Below are positions 18,725 to 29,364 of a DNA stretch of 64,000 nucleotides, one piece after another. This DNA comes from Mycolicibacterium frederiksbergense (GTDB taxonomy: Bacteria > Actinomycetota > Actinomycetes > Mycobacteriales > Mycobacteriaceae). The position numbers and the translations under genes are program-made. The notes below the pieces were generated by a model, which saw only the letters and a program-made list of their open reading frames with translations, was not told where the DNA came from and did not search any database. The stretch spans positions 248,001 to 312,000 of the forward strand of contig NZ_JARXVE010000002.1 of NCBI RefSeq assembly GCF_029893345.1, in the 5' to 3' direction. How positions within the stretch are numbered: the first letter of the stretch is position 1; every line of letters starts with the position of its first letter.

Positions 18725-20188
18725 ATGAGCGACGTGCCGGAGTTGGACGCGTCCGGGCTACCTGAAGAGCTGAGCGCAGTCGATCAGCTGTTGCATCGTG
18801 GCGAGGCCAACCCGCGTACCCGGTCGGGGATCATGGGTGTCGAGATTCTTGACACCACACCGGATTGGGAGCGTTTCCGCGCCCGAATGGACTACGCGTC
18901 GCGCAAGGTGTTGCGGTTGCGGCAGAAGGTCGTCATGCCGACACTGCCCACGGTCGCACCGCGGTGGGTGGTAGACCCCGACTTCAGCCTGGACTACCAC
19001 GTGCGCCGGATGCGGGTTCCCGAGCCGGGCACGCTGCGCGACGTGTTCGATCTGGCCGAGGTGGCGATGCAGTCGCCGATGGACATCACCCGCCCGCTGT
19101 GGAGTGCCACGCTGGTCGAAGGGCTGGCCGACGGGCGAGCGGCCACCATCCTGCATCTGAGCCACGCGGTGTCCGATGGCGTCGGTGGGGTCGAGATGTT
19201 CTCCAGCATCTACGACCTGGAACGCGATCCGGAGCAGCCGGCTCCGGCGCCCCTGCCGATCCCGCAAGACCTGTCGCCCAACGATCTGATGCGCCAAGGC
19301 CTCAATCGGCTCCCCGGATCGATTGTCGGCGGCGTGTTCGGCGCACTCGGACAAGCCGCCCGTGCAGCGACCAAGGTAGTGCGCGATCCGATCTCGACGG
19401 TCAGTGGTGTGGTCGACTACGCCCTGTCCGGTGCCCGGGTGATGAGCCCGGCCGCCGATCCGTCACCGCTGCTGCGCCGACGCAGCCTGTCCTCGCGCTC
19501 CGAGGCGATCGATATCGAGCTCGCGGACCTGCGCCGGGCGGCCAAGGCCGCCGGTGGTTCCATCAACGACGCCTATCTGGCCGGGCTGTGCGGCGCGCTG
19601 CGGCTGTACCACGACGCGATGGGCATCCCGATCGAGACGCTTCCGATGGCGGTTCCGGTCAACCTGCGCTCCGACGACGACCCGGCCGGCGGCAACCGCT
19701 TCGCCGGCGTCAACCTGGCCGCGCCGATCGGAATCGTCGACCCACAAACCCGGATCAGGGCCGTCCGCGCGCAGATGACCAGTAAGCGCGAGGAACGTGC
19801 CATCGACATGGTCGGCTCCATCGCGCCGGTGTTGAGCCTGCTCCCGGACGCCTTCCTGGAGTCGGTGGCCGGGTCGGTGGTGAATTCCGATGTGCAAGCC
19901 AGCAATGTGCCGGTGTATCCCGGCGACACGTATGTCGCTGGGGCAAAGATCCTGCGCCACTACGGGATGGGGCCGCTGCCGGGGGTGGCGATGATGGTGG
20001 TGCTCATCTCGCGGTCCGGCTACATCACCGTCACTGCCCGCTACGACCGCGCCGCCATCACCGACGAACCGCTGTTCGCGCGGTGCCTGCTGGCGGGGTT
20101 CGACGAGGTGCTCGCGCTCGGCGGCGACGGCCGGGCGGTACCGGCCACGTTCAGCGTCGACGCGGCGAAAGGGAGTGCGGCACAGTGA
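18725..20188 (+). CDS. WS/DGAT-type wax ester synthase/diacylglycerol acyltransferase family
   Basis: 487 residues, matching the mycobacterial WS/DGAT family (wax ester/triacylglycerol synthesis). The catalytic block reads HLSHAVSDGVGG near residue 140: the second His and the DG of HHxxxDG are kept, but the first His is Ser. Later conserved blocks are present (NLRSDDDPAGGNRF, VVNSDVQASNVPVYPG). ATG 18725 is chosen over an upstream frame because AGAGGG sits in front of it. It overlaps the next gene by 4 bases (GTGA). The layout with plsC and plsB2 is like Rv2484c-Rv2482c. Confidence 0.9.
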   Translation: MSDVPELDASGLPEELSAVDQLLHRGEANPRTRSGIMGVEILDTTPDWERFRARMDYASRKVLRLRQKVVMPTLPTVAPRWVVDPDFSLDYHVRRMRVPEPGTLRDVFDLAEVAMQSPMDITRPLWSATLVEGLADGRAATILHLSHAVSDGVGGVEMFSSIYDLERDPEQPAPAPLPIPQDLSPNDLMRQGLNRLPGSIVGGVFGALGQAARAATKVVRDPISTVSGVVDYALSGARVMSPAADPSPLLRRRSLSSRSEAIDIELADLRRAAKAAGGSINDAYLAGLCGALRLYHDAMGIPIETLPMAVPVNLRSDDDPAGGNRFAGVNLAAPIGIVDPQTRIRAVRAQMTSKREERAIDMVGSIAPVLSLLPDAFLESVAGSVVNSDVQASNVPVYPGDTYVAGAKILRHYGMGPLPGVAMMVVLISRSGYITVTARYDRAAITDEPLFARCLLAGFDEVLALGGDGRAVPATFSVDAAKGSAAQ

Positions 20189-21801
20189 CTCCAGCAGGGC
20201 AGGGTAGCTCCGAGCAGATGCGGCTTCCGGGCACGTTGGCCGAGATCGAGGCGAGCCCGCAGGGCCCGGAGATCGGCGCGTTCTTCGATCTGGACGGCAC
20301 CCTGGTCGCCGGTTTCACCGGGGTGATCATGACCCGCGACCGGTTGCGTCGCGGCCAGATGGGCGTCGGGGAATTCATCGGGATGGTGCAGGCCGGGCTC
20401 AATCACCAGCTGGGCCGCTCGGAGTTCGAGGACCTGATCGGCAAGGGTGCCCGGATGCTGCGCGGAAACTCGCTCAGCGACCTCGACGAGTTGGGGGAGC
20501 GGCTGTTCGTCCAGCACGTGCAGGGCCGCATCTATCCGGAGATGCGAGCGATGGTGCACGCCCACATGGCCCGTGGCCACACCGTGGTGCTGAGCTCCTC
20601 GGCACTGACCGTGCAAGTCGAGCCGGTGGCGCGATTCTTGGGCATCGACAACGTGCTGTGCAACAAGTTCGAGACCGACGAGGATGGTCTGATCACCGGG
20701 GAGGTGAAGACGCCGATCATCTGGGGCAATGGCAAAGCCCGAGCGGTGCAGAACTTTTCGGTGGCCAACGGGGTGGATCTGACCAAGAGCTACTTCTACG
20801 CCGACGGCGACGAGGACGTCGCCCTGATGTATCTGGTGGGCCACCCGCGGCCGACGAATCCGGATGGCAAACTGGCCGCAGTCGCGGCCAAACGCGGCTG
20901 GCCGGTGCTGAAGTTCAGCAGCCGCAGCGGCAGTAGCCCGGTGTCACAGTTGCGGACGATAGCCGGTGTGGCGTCGATGATGCCGGTCGCCGCGGGCGCC
21001 CTGGGCTGGGGTCTGCTCAACCGCAGCCGGCGCCGCGGGGTCAACTTCTTCACCGCGACGTGGAGTCGTGTGCTGCTGGCCGCCACCGGGGTCAACCTGA
21101 ACGTGCTGGGCGAGGAGAACCTGACCGCTCAGCGGCCCGCGGTGTTCATCTTCAACCACCGCAACCAGGCCGACCCGATCATCGCCGGGGCTCTGGTCCG
21201 CGACAATTTCACCGGGGTGGGCAAGAAGGAGCTGGCCAACGACCCACTGGTGGGAACTCTCGGCCGGGTGATGGATGCGGCGTTCATCGACAGGGATGAT
21301 CACGAGAAGGCCGTCGAGGGCCTGCAAAAAGTGGAAGAGCTTGCCCGCAAGGGCTTGTCGATTCTGATCGCTCCCGAGGGCACTCGGCTCGACACCACCG
21401 AGGTCGGCCTGTTCAAGAAGGGTCCGTTCCGGATCGCCATGGCCGCCGGCATTCCGATCGTGCCAATCGTGATCCGCAACGCCGAGGTCATCGCGGCCCG
21501 CGATTCCACCACGTTCAACCCGGGCACCGTGGATGTCGCGGTGTACCCGCCGATCCCGGTCGAGGGGTGGACCGTCGAGAATCTGGCCGACCGCATCGCC
21601 GAGGTCCGCCAGATCTACCTCGACACCCTGAAATCCTGGCCGCAGGACGAGCTGCCCAGCTTCGGTGTGTACACCCACACCGCGACCCACACCGCACCGG
21701 CCAAGAAGGCTGCCCCGCGCCGTGCCGCGAAGAAAACACCCGCGAAAAAGGCTGCACCAAAACCGGATACCTCCACCGCGACGGAAACAGGGCGGCCATG
21801 A
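20185..21801 (+). CDS. plsC: HAD-hydrolase/PlsC acyltransferase fusion with Lys-rich tail
   Basis: 538 residues with two domains. Residues ~25-260 form a HAD-IB phosphatase (FFDLDGTLV, then [22 protein letters not shown]). Residues ~300-490 form an acylglycerophosphate acyltransferase (NHRNQADP as the NHx4D motif, APEGTRLD as the EGTR motif). The last ~35 residues are an Ala/Lys/Pro-rich basic tail similar in composition to histone-like proteins. It likely makes phosphatidic acid and may dephosphorylate a lipid or serine-phosphate-like substrate. GTG start overlaps the WS/DGAT stop; its stop overlaps plsB2 by 4 bases. Confidence 0.9.
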   Translation: MTPAGQGSSEQMRLPGTLAEIEASPQGPEIGAFFDLDGTLVAGFTGVIMTRDRLRRGQMGVGEFIGMVQAGLNHQLGRSEFEDLIGKGARMLRGNSLSDLDELGERLFVQHVQGRIYPEMRAMVHAHMARGHTVVLSSSALTVQVEPVARFLGIDNVLCNKFETDEDGLITGEVKTPIIWGNGKARAVQNFSVANGVDLTKSYFYADGDEDVALMYLVGHPRPTNPDGKLAAVAAKRGWPVLKFSSRSGSSPVSQLRTIAGVASMMPVAAGALGWGLLNRSRRRGVNFFTATWSRVLLAATGVNLNVLGEENLTAQRPAVFIFNHRNQADPIIAGALVRDNFTGVGKKELANDPLVGTLGRVMDAAFIDRDDHEKAVEGLQKVEELARKGLSILIAPEGTRLDTTEVGLFKKGPFRIAMAAGIPIVPIVIRNAEVIAARDSTTFNPGTVDVAVYPPIPVEGWTVENLADRIAEVRQIYLDTLKSWPQDELPSFGVYTHTATHTAPAKKAAPRRAAKKTPAKKAAPKPDTSTATETGRP

Positions 21802-24149
21802 CCGCGCCGGTGGACGACTTTGCCAGCTACAGCGCCACCGACGGTGCGCTGGTGCTCGCATCCGTGTCCTCACCGGCCGAACTGGAACTGCTCACCGACT
21901 GGCTCAAGGACCAGCGCCGCGAACATCCCGACTCAACCATCGAGATACTGCAGCTGCCGGCCGCCGATGAACCCGCGCCCGGGGTGCTGGCCCAGCTGGT
22001 CGAGGAACTCGAGGCCGACGAGGACAGGTTGGTGGTTCCGGTCCGGGTGTTCTGGGTGCCCGCCGGATTACCCACCCGGCTGAAGGTCGCCGGGCTGGTC
22101 GCCGGCCGCGACACCTACCGGCCCGCAGAGATCCTGCAGCGGCGGATTCTGCGCAAGGATCCCTCCCGGGCCCGGGTGGTGGCCGGCGAACCGGCCAAGG
22201 TATCCGAGCTGCGCAAACAGTGGAGCGACACGACTGTCGCGGAAAACCCCAGGGAATTCGCACATTTTGTGCTGCGCCGGGCGGAGCTGGCGATCGAGCG
22301 GGTGGAACTTCGGCTACTCGGCCCCGAATACAAGTCGCCGCGGCTGGTCAAGCCGGAGATGCTGGCCTCCGCGCGGTTCCGCCAGGGCCTGGAGCAGATT
22401 CCCGGGGCAACGGTGGAGCAAGCCGGCGCCATGCTCGACGAGCTCTCCACCGGATGGAGCAGGTTCTCGGTGGATCTGATCCCGGCGCTGGGCCGGGCCA
22501 TTTTCAGCCGCGGCTTCGACCCGCGCATCGACTACGACCACGCCGAGATCGAGTCGATGCGTCACGCCCTGGAACAACATCCGGCGGTGCTGTTGTTCTC
22601 CCACCGGTCCTACCTGGACGGGGTGATCGTCCCGGTGGCGATGCAGGAGAACCGACTGCCGCCGGTGTACACCTTCGCCGGGATCAACCTGTCGTTCGGC
22701 CTGATGGGTCCGACATTACGGCGGTCCGGCGTCATCTTCATCCGGCGCAAACTCGACGATCCGGTGTACAAGTACGTGCTGCGGCAATACGTCGGCTACA
22801 TCGTGGAGAAGCGGTTCAATCTGAACTGGTCCATCGAGGGCACCCGGTCGCGGACCGGAAAGATGTTGCCGCCCAAGCTCGGACTGCTCGCCTACGTTGC
22901 CGATGCCTACCTCGACGGCCGCAGTGACGACATCCTGCTGCAACCGGTGTCGATCAGTTTCGACCAGTTACACGAGACCGCCGAGTACGCTGCCTACGCC
23001 CGTGGTGGCGAGAAGACGCCCGAAGGGCTGAGCTGGCTGTACAACTTCATCAAGGCGCAGGGCGAGCGCAACTACGGCAAGATCTATGTCCGCTTCCCCG
23101 AGGCGGTTTCGATGCGTGAGCACCTGGGCGAGCCGAACGGCGAGATCGCCCGGGACCCGGCGGCCAAACGCCTGGCGATGCAGAAGATGGCGTTCGAGGT
23201 GGCTTGGCGGATTCTGCGGGTCACCCCGGTCAACGCCACCAACCTGGTCTCGGCGCTGCTGCTGTCCGCCCGCGGCATCGCCCTGACCCTCGATCAACTG
23301 CACCACACTCTGCAGGACTCACTGGATTACCTGGAACGCAAGAACACTCCGATGACAACCAGTGCGCTGCGGCTGCGCACCGCCGAGGGTGTGCGCTCCG
23401 CCGTCGACGCTCTCTCCGGCGGGCACCCGGTGACCCTGATCGACAGCGGGCGCGAACCGGTGTGGCGAATCGCGCCCGAGGACGAACTGGAGGCGGCGTT
23501 CTACCGCAACTCGCTGATCCATGCCATGCAGGAGACCTCGATCGTCGAGTTGGCGTTGGCGCACGCCGCGCGCGCGAGGAGCGGAGACCCGTTGCAGGTG
23601 TTCTGGGACCAGGTGATGCGACTGCGCGATCTGCTCAAGTTCGACTTCTATTTCGCCGACACGGCGGCCTTCCGCGACAACATCGCCGAGGAGATGTCCT
23701 GGATCGAGAATTGGGAGGAGAAGGTCCGGGCCGGGGGCGAAGAGATCTATCAACTGTTGCGGGCCAAGCGCCCGCTGTTGGCGAGTGCCATGCTGCGCCC
23801 GTTCTTCGAGGGCTACGCGATCGTCGCCGACGTCCTGCGCGACGCACCACCGGAGATCAGCGAGCCGGCTCTGACCAAGCGCGCGCTGGGCGTCGGGCGT
23901 CAGTACCTCGCGCAGGATCGGGTACGCAGCAACGAGTCCGTCTCGGCGCTGCTGTTCGCCACCGCGCGGCAGGTGGCCGCCGATCAGAATCTGTTGGCCA
24001 ACGGCCCGGATCTCAAGGCACGGCGCAGCGCCTTCCGTGAGGAGCTGCGCGGAATCGTCGCCGATATGAACGAGGTCGATGCGATCGCGCGCGAGCAGTT
24101 CAATCTCCGCGAGATCCGGCATCGCGACCTGGACAGTCCGTCGGCCTGA
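21798..24149 (+). CDS. plsB2: Glycerol-3-phosphate 1-O-acyltransferase PlsB2
   Basis: 783 residues, membrane-associated acyltransferase that makes lysophosphatidic acid from glycerol-3-phosphate and acyl-CoA. The four GPAT blocks are visible: FSHRSYLDG (HxxxxD type), [25 protein letters not shown] and [11 protein letters not shown]. The large C-terminal helical region is typical of PlsB. ATG at 21798 overlaps the plsC stop as ATGA; an upstream in-frame codon at 21567 lies inside plsC and is rejected. Confidence 0.95.
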   Translation: MTAPVDDFASYSATDGALVLASVSSPAELELLTDWLKDQRREHPDSTIEILQLPAADEPAPGVLAQLVEELEADEDRLVVPVRVFWVPAGLPTRLKVAGLVAGRDTYRPAEILQRRILRKDPSRARVVAGEPAKVSELRKQWSDTTVAENPREFAHFVLRRAELAIERVELRLLGPEYKSPRLVKPEMLASARFRQGLEQIPGATVEQAGAMLDELSTGWSRFSVDLIPALGRAIFSRGFDPRIDYDHAEIESMRHALEQHPAVLLFSHRSYLDGVIVPVAMQENRLPPVYTFAGINLSFGLMGPTLRRSGVIFIRRKLDDPVYKYVLRQYVGYIVEKRFNLNWSIEGTRSRTGKMLPPKLGLLAYVADAYLDGRSDDILLQPVSISFDQLHETAEYAAYARGGEKTPEGLSWLYNFIKAQGERNYGKIYVRFPEAVSMREHLGEPNGEIARDPAAKRLAMQKMAFEVAWRILRVTPVNATNLVSALLLSARGIALTLDQLHHTLQDSLDYLERKNTPMTTSALRLRTAEGVRSAVDALSGGHPVTLIDSGREPVWRIAPEDELEAAFYRNSLIHAMQETSIVELALAHAARARSGDPLQVFWDQVMRLRDLLKFDFYFADTAAFRDNIAEEMSWIENWEEKVRAGGEEIYQLLRAKRPLLASAMLRPFFEGYAIVADVLRDAPPEISEPALTKRALGVGRQYLAQDRVRSNESVSALLFATARQVAADQNLLANGPDLKARRSAFREELRGIVADMNEVDAIAREQFNLREIRHRDLDSPSA

Positions 24150-24212
24150 CCGCCGGTACGGAATGCGCCCGGCGGCGCGGGCGCTGTCCTGCCCACGCCA
24201 TACCCTGGGACC

Positions 24213-26264
24213 ATGACTTCTCCCGGCCGGGTGGCGGTATCCAGCGTGCGCGACAGCCCGGTATGGCCCGTGCTGGTCGGTGTGGGCTTGCTGGCCGGGG
24301 CGGTGGCCGCGGGGATCGGTGCGTTGTCGCTGGCCGATGCGCTGACCGCCACCGGGCTGCCCAATCCCGGCCCGGTCACCACCTACGGGCTGCCGTTCGT
24401 GCGGGCCTCCGGCGAGATCGCCGCCGTGGTTGCGGTGGGGGCCTTCCTGTTCGCGGCGTTCTTGGCGGCGCCGCAGGCCAACGGAGTGCTCGACGTGGCC
24501 GGCTATCGGGCGCTGCGGCTCGGCTCGGCGGCGTCGGGGGTGTGGACGGTCTGCGCGGCGCTGCTGGTTCCGTTGACGATTTCCGACGTATCCGGGCAGC
24601 CGCTGCTCGATCACCTCGGCCCGGCCGAGGTGTGGTCGGTGACCGATCTGGTCGACGTCGCCGCGGCCTGGCGCTGGACGGCGATCCTGGCCGCCGCCGT
24701 CACCATCGCCAGCCTGCCGGTCCTGCGGTGGGGGTGGACGCCGGTGCTGCTGGCCGGGTCGATGCTCACCCTGGTTCCGCTGGTTCTGACCGGTCACTCG
24801 TCGGCCGGCGGCGCCCACGATCTGGCCACCAACAGCCTGTTCATCCACCTGATGGCGGGCGCACTCTGGGCCGGCGGGCTGCTGGCGTTGCTGGCCCACG
24901 CCCTTCGTTGCGGTGCGCAGGGGCGAACCGACGGAGGAACAACCGCCCTGGCGGCGCGTCGTTTCTCGGCGCTGGCGTTGTGGTGTTTCGTCGCGATGGC
25001 CATCAGCGGTGTGCTCAACGCGCTGGTACGGATGCAGCCGGCCGACTTGGTGCGTACTCCCTATGGCTGGCTGGTGGTGGGAAAGATGGTCGCGCTCAGC
25101 CTGCTGGGCGTGCTGGGCTGGTGGCAGCGCCGGGTCAGCCTGACCGCGATGGCCGCCGATCCCGGCGCACGCGCACCGCTGATCCGGTTGGCGTTGACTG
25201 AGGCCGCGCTGTTCGGGGTGACCTTCGGGATCGCCGTCGGGCTGGGCCGCACCCCGCCGCCGCCCATCCGGAAGATACCCAGCGCCACCGAGGTGGCCAT
25301 CGGATACGACCTGGCCGGGCCCCCGACAGTGGTCCGGGTGTTGTTCGACTGGCGCTTCGACCTGCTGTTCGGAACCGCGGCGATCCTCGCTGCGGCGGTG
25401 TACCTGGCCGCGACATACCGGCTGCACCGACGCGGTGACGCCTGGCCGGTGGGGCGCACGATCGCGTGGCTGCTGGGCTGTGCCGTGCTGCTGTTCACCA
25501 CCTCATCCGGGCTGGGCCGGTACATGCCGGCGATGTTCAGCATGCACATGATCGCCCACATGCTGTTGTCCATGCTGGTACCGATCCTGCTGGTGCTGGG
25601 TGCTCCGGTGACCCTCGCCCTGCGGGCACTGCCCGCCGCGGGTCGGGGTTCGCCTCCGGGTCCCCGGGAGTGGCTGCTGATCGCGTTGCACTCGCGGGTA
25701 TCGAAATTCCTGACCCATCCGGTGGTGGCCACGGTGCTGTTCGTGGCCGGGTTCTACGGGCTGTACTTCGGCGGCATCTTCGATGCGGCGGTCAGCAATC
25801 ACGCCGCGCACCTGCTGATGAACGTGCACTTCCTGCTGTCGGGATACCTGTTCTACTGGGTGGTGATCGGCGTGGATCCCACACCGCGCCCCATCCCGCA
25901 CCTGGCCAAGGTGGGGATGGTGTTCGCCTCGCTGCCACTGCACGCCTTCTTCGGCGTGGTGATGATGGGCATGCAGACCGTGCTCGGTGCGACCTTCTAT
26001 CGGTCACTGCAGCTGCCCTGGCATACCGATCTGCTCGGCGATCAGCATCTGGGTGGTGGAATCGCCTGGGCCGCAGGGGAAGTCCCGTTGGTCATCGTGA
26101 TGCTGGCGCTACTGATCCAGTGGCGGCGCAGCGACCAGCGCACCGCCAAGCGACTGGACCGGGCCGCCGACCGCGACCACGATGCCGATCTGGCGGCCTA
26201 CAACGCCATGCTCACCGAGATGGCCCGCGGCGATTCGCCCGGACACGACCAGGCAGACCGCTGA
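24213..26264 (+). CDS. CopD-CtaG fusion: copper transport / cytochrome c oxidase assembly membrane protein
   Basis: 683 residues with about 15 predicted helices. The N-terminal half (to ~residue 330) resembles CopD copper-resistance proteins (HLMAGALWAGGLLALLAH, then LVVGKMVALSLLGVLGWWQ). The C-terminal half is caa3_CtaG (MFSMHMIAHMLLSMLVPILL, later LLMNVHFLLSGYLFYWVVIG). His and Met residues in these helices are likely copper ligands. The fusion is a common actinobacterial arrangement for delivering copper to the aa3 oxidase. Followed by a long hairpin shared with convergent mgtA. Confidence 0.9.
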   Translation: MTSPGRVAVSSVRDSPVWPVLVGVGLLAGAVAAGIGALSLADALTATGLPNPGPVTTYGLPFVRASGEIAAVVAVGAFLFAAFLAAPQANGVLDVAGYRALRLGSAASGVWTVCAALLVPLTISDVSGQPLLDHLGPAEVWSVTDLVDVAAAWRWTAILAAAVTIASLPVLRWGWTPVLLAGSMLTLVPLVLTGHSSAGGAHDLATNSLFIHLMAGALWAGGLLALLAHALRCGAQGRTDGGTTALAARRFSALALWCFVAMAISGVLNALVRMQPADLVRTPYGWLVVGKMVALSLLGVLGWWQRRVSLTAMAADPGARAPLIRLALTEAALFGVTFGIAVGLGRTPPPPIRKIPSATEVAIGYDLAGPPTVVRVLFDWRFDLLFGTAAILAAAVYLAATYRLHRRGDAWPVGRTIAWLLGCAVLLFTTSSGLGRYMPAMFSMHMIAHMLLSMLVPILLVLGAPVTLALRALPAAGRGSPPGPREWLLIALHSRVSKFLTHPVVATVLFVAGFYGLYFGGIFDAAVSNHAAHLLMNVHFLLSGYLFYWVVIGVDPTPRPIPHLAKVGMVFASLPLHAFFGVVMMGMQTVLGATFYRSLQLPWHTDLLGDQHLGGGIAWAAGEVPLVIVMLALLIQWRRSDQRTAKRLDRAADRDHDADLAAYNAMLTEMARGDSPGHDQADR

Positions 26265-26300
26265 CGATCCGCACCACCCCATTGGGGGTGGTGCGGATCG
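26265..26300. terminator. Bidirectional hairpin between copD-ctaG and mgtA
   Basis: Perfect 16-bp arms CGATCCGCACCACCCC (26265-26280) and its complement (26285-26300) with a 4-base loop, between two convergent genes. No U-tract, as often in mycobacteria. Confidence 0.75.
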
Positions 26301-26313
26301 CCGCGGAGTTGTC

Positions 26314-29019
26314 CTAGAGCCAGGTGCCGAACCTGCGGATGAACCGCACCTTGACGAACTGCGTGAGCAGACAGTACGAGCCCAGGGTGAGGACCAACCA
26401 CGGGAAGTAGCTCCACGGCAACGGGACCAGACCCAGTGACTGCCCCCATCCGGTGAACGGGAAGACCAGGCCGAAGATGCATGCGGCGCCGGTGGTGAGC
26501 AAGACCGGCCAGGAGGCTCGGGACTGGATGAACGGGATCCGCTGGGTGCGGATCATGTGCACGATCAGTGTCTGCGAGATCAGGGACTCGATGAACCAGC
26601 CGGACTGGAACAACGCGGCATGCTCGGGGCTGTTGGCGGCGAAGACGAACCACATCAGCGCGTAGGTGGTGATGTCGAAGATCGAGCTGATCGGTCCGAT
26701 GAAGATCATGAACTTCGCGAGGCCGTCGGAGGCCCACTTCTGGGGTTTGACCAGGAATTCCCGGTCGACCCGATCCCACGGGATAGTGAGCATCGACAGG
26801 TCGTAGATGAGATTCTGCACCAGGACGACGGCCGGGATCATCGGCAGAAAGGGCAGCAACGCGCTGGCGACCAGCACCGAGAACATGTTGCCGAAGTTGG
26901 AGCTGGCGGTCATCTTGATGTACTTGATGATGTTGCCGAAAGTGCGGCGCCCCTCGATGACCCCGTTCTCCAGGACACCGAGATCCTTCTCCAGCAGGAT
27001 GATGTCGGCGGACTCGCGCGCAATGTCCACCGCGGTGTCGACCGAGATTCCGACGTCGGCGGCGCGCAGTGCGGGAGCGTCGTTGACACCGTCGCCGAGG
27101 AAGCCGACCGTGTGGCCGCGGCGCTTGAGCGTCTCGACGATGCGGGCCTTCTGCATCGGGTTGACCTTGGCGAAGACGTTGGTCTCGTCGACGATGCGGT
27201 CGAATGTCTCGTCGTCGAGCGTGTCGATCTCCGGTCCGGTGACGATGGTGCCCACGTCGATGCCGACCTTGCCGCACACGGTCTCGGCGATGATCGGGTT
27301 GTCGCCGGTGATCACCTTGACTGCGGTGCCGTGCTCGCGCAGGGCCGCGATCGCCGCTGCGGCCGACTGCTTCGGCGGGTCGAGGAAGGTCAGGAAGCCG
27401 ACCAGTGTCATCTCTGATTCATCGGCGGTGGAGTATTCGCGCGCGTGGGCGATGGTCTCGTCGCTGGAGAGACGTCGGATCGCCACCGCCAGGACCCGCT
27501 TGCCCTGGGCGTTGTAGCCGGCCACCAGTCGATCGAGATGGGCCATCAGTCCTGGGGTGAGATCCTGCGTGGCGCCGCCCAGCCGTGCCGACGTGCACAC
27601 GGAGAGCACCTCTTCGACGGCGCCCTTGGTGATGATCAGGTCGGCGTCACCGTCGTCGACGACCACCGACATGCGGCGACGCTTGAAATCGAAGGGGATC
27701 TCATCGATCAGCCCGTGGTCCCGGCGGATGCCGTCGAGCATCTCCGAGCCGGCGGCCTCCAGGACGGCCTTGTCGAGCATGTTGCGCAGGCCGGTCTGGA
27801 ACTGGGAGTTCATCGCAGCGAGCCGCAGGGTGTGCTCGCTTGCCAGACCGTCGGTGTCAAGGTGCTCTTCGAGAACGATCCTGTCCTCGGTGAGGGTGCC
27901 GGTCTTGTCCGTGCACAGCACGTCCATAGCGCCGAAGTTCTGAATCGAGTTGAGCTGCTTGATGATCACCTTGTGCTTCGACATCGACATGGCGCCCTTG
28001 GCCAGGTTGGCGGTGACGACGAGCGGGAGCATCTCCGGTGTCAGTCCGACTGCTACCGCGACGCCGAACAGAAGAGCTTCGGTCCAGCTCTTGGTCAGGC
28101 CGTTGATGACGAAGACCGCCGGAACCATGACGCACATGAACTTGATCAGCATGAAGCTGACCTTGCGGACGCCGATGTCGAAGCTGGTCTCGGGACGCTT
28201 GGCGGCCAGCCCGGCGGTCATGGCGCCGAAGTAGGTGTTGCGGCCGGTGCTGACCACTGCCGCGGTGCCGGATCCGGAGATGACGGAAGTCCCCATGAAT
28301 CCGAGGTTTCCGGCATCGAGTACGTGCGCCGGATCGAGATCGGCGATGGGTTCGGCGGACTTCTCGGCCGGCATCGACTCGCCGGTGAGCATCGCCTGGT
28401 TGATCTGCAGATCCTTGGCCCGGATGATCCGCACGTCGCCGGGAATCATGTCTCCTGCGGCGAGCTGGACTACGTCGCCGGGAACCAACTGCTCGATCGG
28501 CAGTTCGGCGGTGACTGGTTTGCCGTTCACCTGGCGGGTGACGGCGGCGGTGGTGGTGACCATGGCCTTCAGCGCCTCGGCGGCGCGGCTCGAGCGGTAC
28601 TCCTGCCAGAACCGCAGGCCCACACTCACCGTGACCATCACGGTGACGGTGATGACGCCCTTGTAGTCCGGGCCCTCCTCCGGGTCCGCCATAAACACGT
28701 CGGTCAGGTACATGATCGAGCCGATGAACAGCAGGATCAGGATGAACGGATTCTTGAATGTGGCCAGGAGCTGCACGATCGCGGGCGCGGGACGATCATG
28801 CCGGACCTCGTTGAGGCCGTGGGAACGGCGCAAGGGCTCGATCTGATCCTCGTTAAGCCCGTTGTTGGTGGTTCCCAGGTCAGCGAACACGCCGGGGGTT
28901 TTCAGTCGCGCGAAGCGCGCGAGGGTCGACGACTGGTCGTCGGTGAGAATCGCGGTGGTCTTGCGGAGCCCGGACTTCCTCGGCTTCGGAGCCGCGGTAG
29001 TGGCTTCGGACACGGACAT
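26314..29019 (-). CDS. mgtA: Mg2+-importing P-type ATPase (MgtA/MgtB, P3B type)
   Basis: 901 residues. The P-type ATPase core is clear: ITGDNPIIAE, phosphorylation motif CTDKTGTLTED, actuator loop LTGESMP, hinge FLGDGVNDAPALRAADVGIS. The N-terminus (RFARLKTPGVFADLGT) and the ~10 helices with the C-terminal extended membrane domain match magnesium-transporting P3B ATPases. I choose ATG 29019 (MSVSEATTAAP) with GGAAGG upstream rather than the frame start at 29085. The M-box riboswitch, terminator and small ORF upstream on the same strand indicate Mg2+-dependent expression. Confidence 0.93.
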   Translation of the reverse strand: MSVSEATTAAPKPRKSGLRKTTAILTDDQSSTLARFARLKTPGVFADLGTTNNGLNEDQIEPLRRSHGLNEVRHDRPAPAIVQLLATFKNPFILILLFIGSIMYLTDVFMADPEEGPDYKGVITVTVMVTVSVGLRFWQEYRSSRAAEALKAMVTTTAAVTRQVNGKPVTAELPIEQLVPGDVVQLAAGDMIPGDVRIIRAKDLQINQAMLTGESMPAEKSAEPIADLDPAHVLDAGNLGFMGTSVISGSGTAAVVSTGRNTYFGAMTAGLAAKRPETSFDIGVRKVSFMLIKFMCVMVPAVFVINGLTKSWTEALLFGVAVAVGLTPEMLPLVVTANLAKGAMSMSKHKVIIKQLNSIQNFGAMDVLCTDKTGTLTEDRIVLEEHLDTDGLASEHTLRLAAMNSQFQTGLRNMLDKAVLEAAGSEMLDGIRRDHGLIDEIPFDFKRRRMSVVVDDGDADLIITKGAVEEVLSVCTSARLGGATQDLTPGLMAHLDRLVAGYNAQGKRVLAVAIRRLSSDETIAHAREYSTADESEMTLVGFLTFLDPPKQSAAAAIAALREHGTAVKVITGDNPIIAETVCGKVGIDVGTIVTGPEIDTLDDETFDRIVDETNVFAKVNPMQKARIVETLKRRGHTVGFLGDGVNDAPALRAADVGISVDTAVDIARESADIILLEKDLGVLENGVIEGRRTFGNIIKYIKMTASSNFGNMFSVLVASALLPFLPMIPAVVLVQNLIYDLSMLTIPWDRVDREFLVKPQKWASDGLAKFMIFIGPISSIFDITTYALMWFVFAANSPEHAALFQSGWFIESLISQTLIVHMIRTQRIPFIQSRASWPVLLTTGAACIFGLVFPFTGWGQSLGLVPLPWSYFPWLVLTLGSYCLLTQFVKVRFIRRFGTWL

Positions 29020-29123
29020 GGTGATTACCTTCCCGGATAGTGCCCGGCCGATTCGGCCAGGCATGAGAAATTCCCACTGCGACAACGGAACTCATCAGAT
29101 TTGACGGTCCGATTGCCGCATTT

Positions 29124-29160
29124 GGGTCTGCCCGGTCGGAGTCTCCGACCGGGCAGACCC
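29124..29160 (-). other. Perfect 17-bp hairpin in the mgtA leader
   Basis: GGGTCTGCCCGGTCGGA (29124-29140) and its exact complement (29144-29160) flank a 3-base loop, about 105 bases upstream of the mgtA start. There is no U-tract on either strand. It could end or slow transcription between the small gene and mgtA, or protect the mRNA end. Several shorter hairpins lie between it and the small gene. Confidence 0.7.
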
Positions 29161-29364
29161 CGCCACAGATTCAGCTCTGTGAGCCGACCGTGTCCGACAG
29201 GTCGGCGGAGTCTGTCCTTCGCGGCCTCGCCGCCCACGTGCAGGCAGGCGCCGATGTGTGATGGCTTGAACGGACAGGGTTCAGACGCGCCCGGTGCGCC
29301 GGGCGCCGTAAGGTGCGATCACCCGTAAGGGTGAATCACGTTGTGCTGCAGATGGATTCCGCTG

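Noticed and set aside
23319..25427. 702-codon open frame on the minus strand
   Set aside because: Lies opposite plsB2 and copD-ctaG, has Gln/Arg/Gly-rich low-complexity composition and no recognisable domain; an antisense shadow of high-GC codons.
27445..29040. 531-codon open frame on the plus strand opposite mgtA
   Set aside because: No family motifs; mirrors the third-position GC pattern of mgtA on the other strand.
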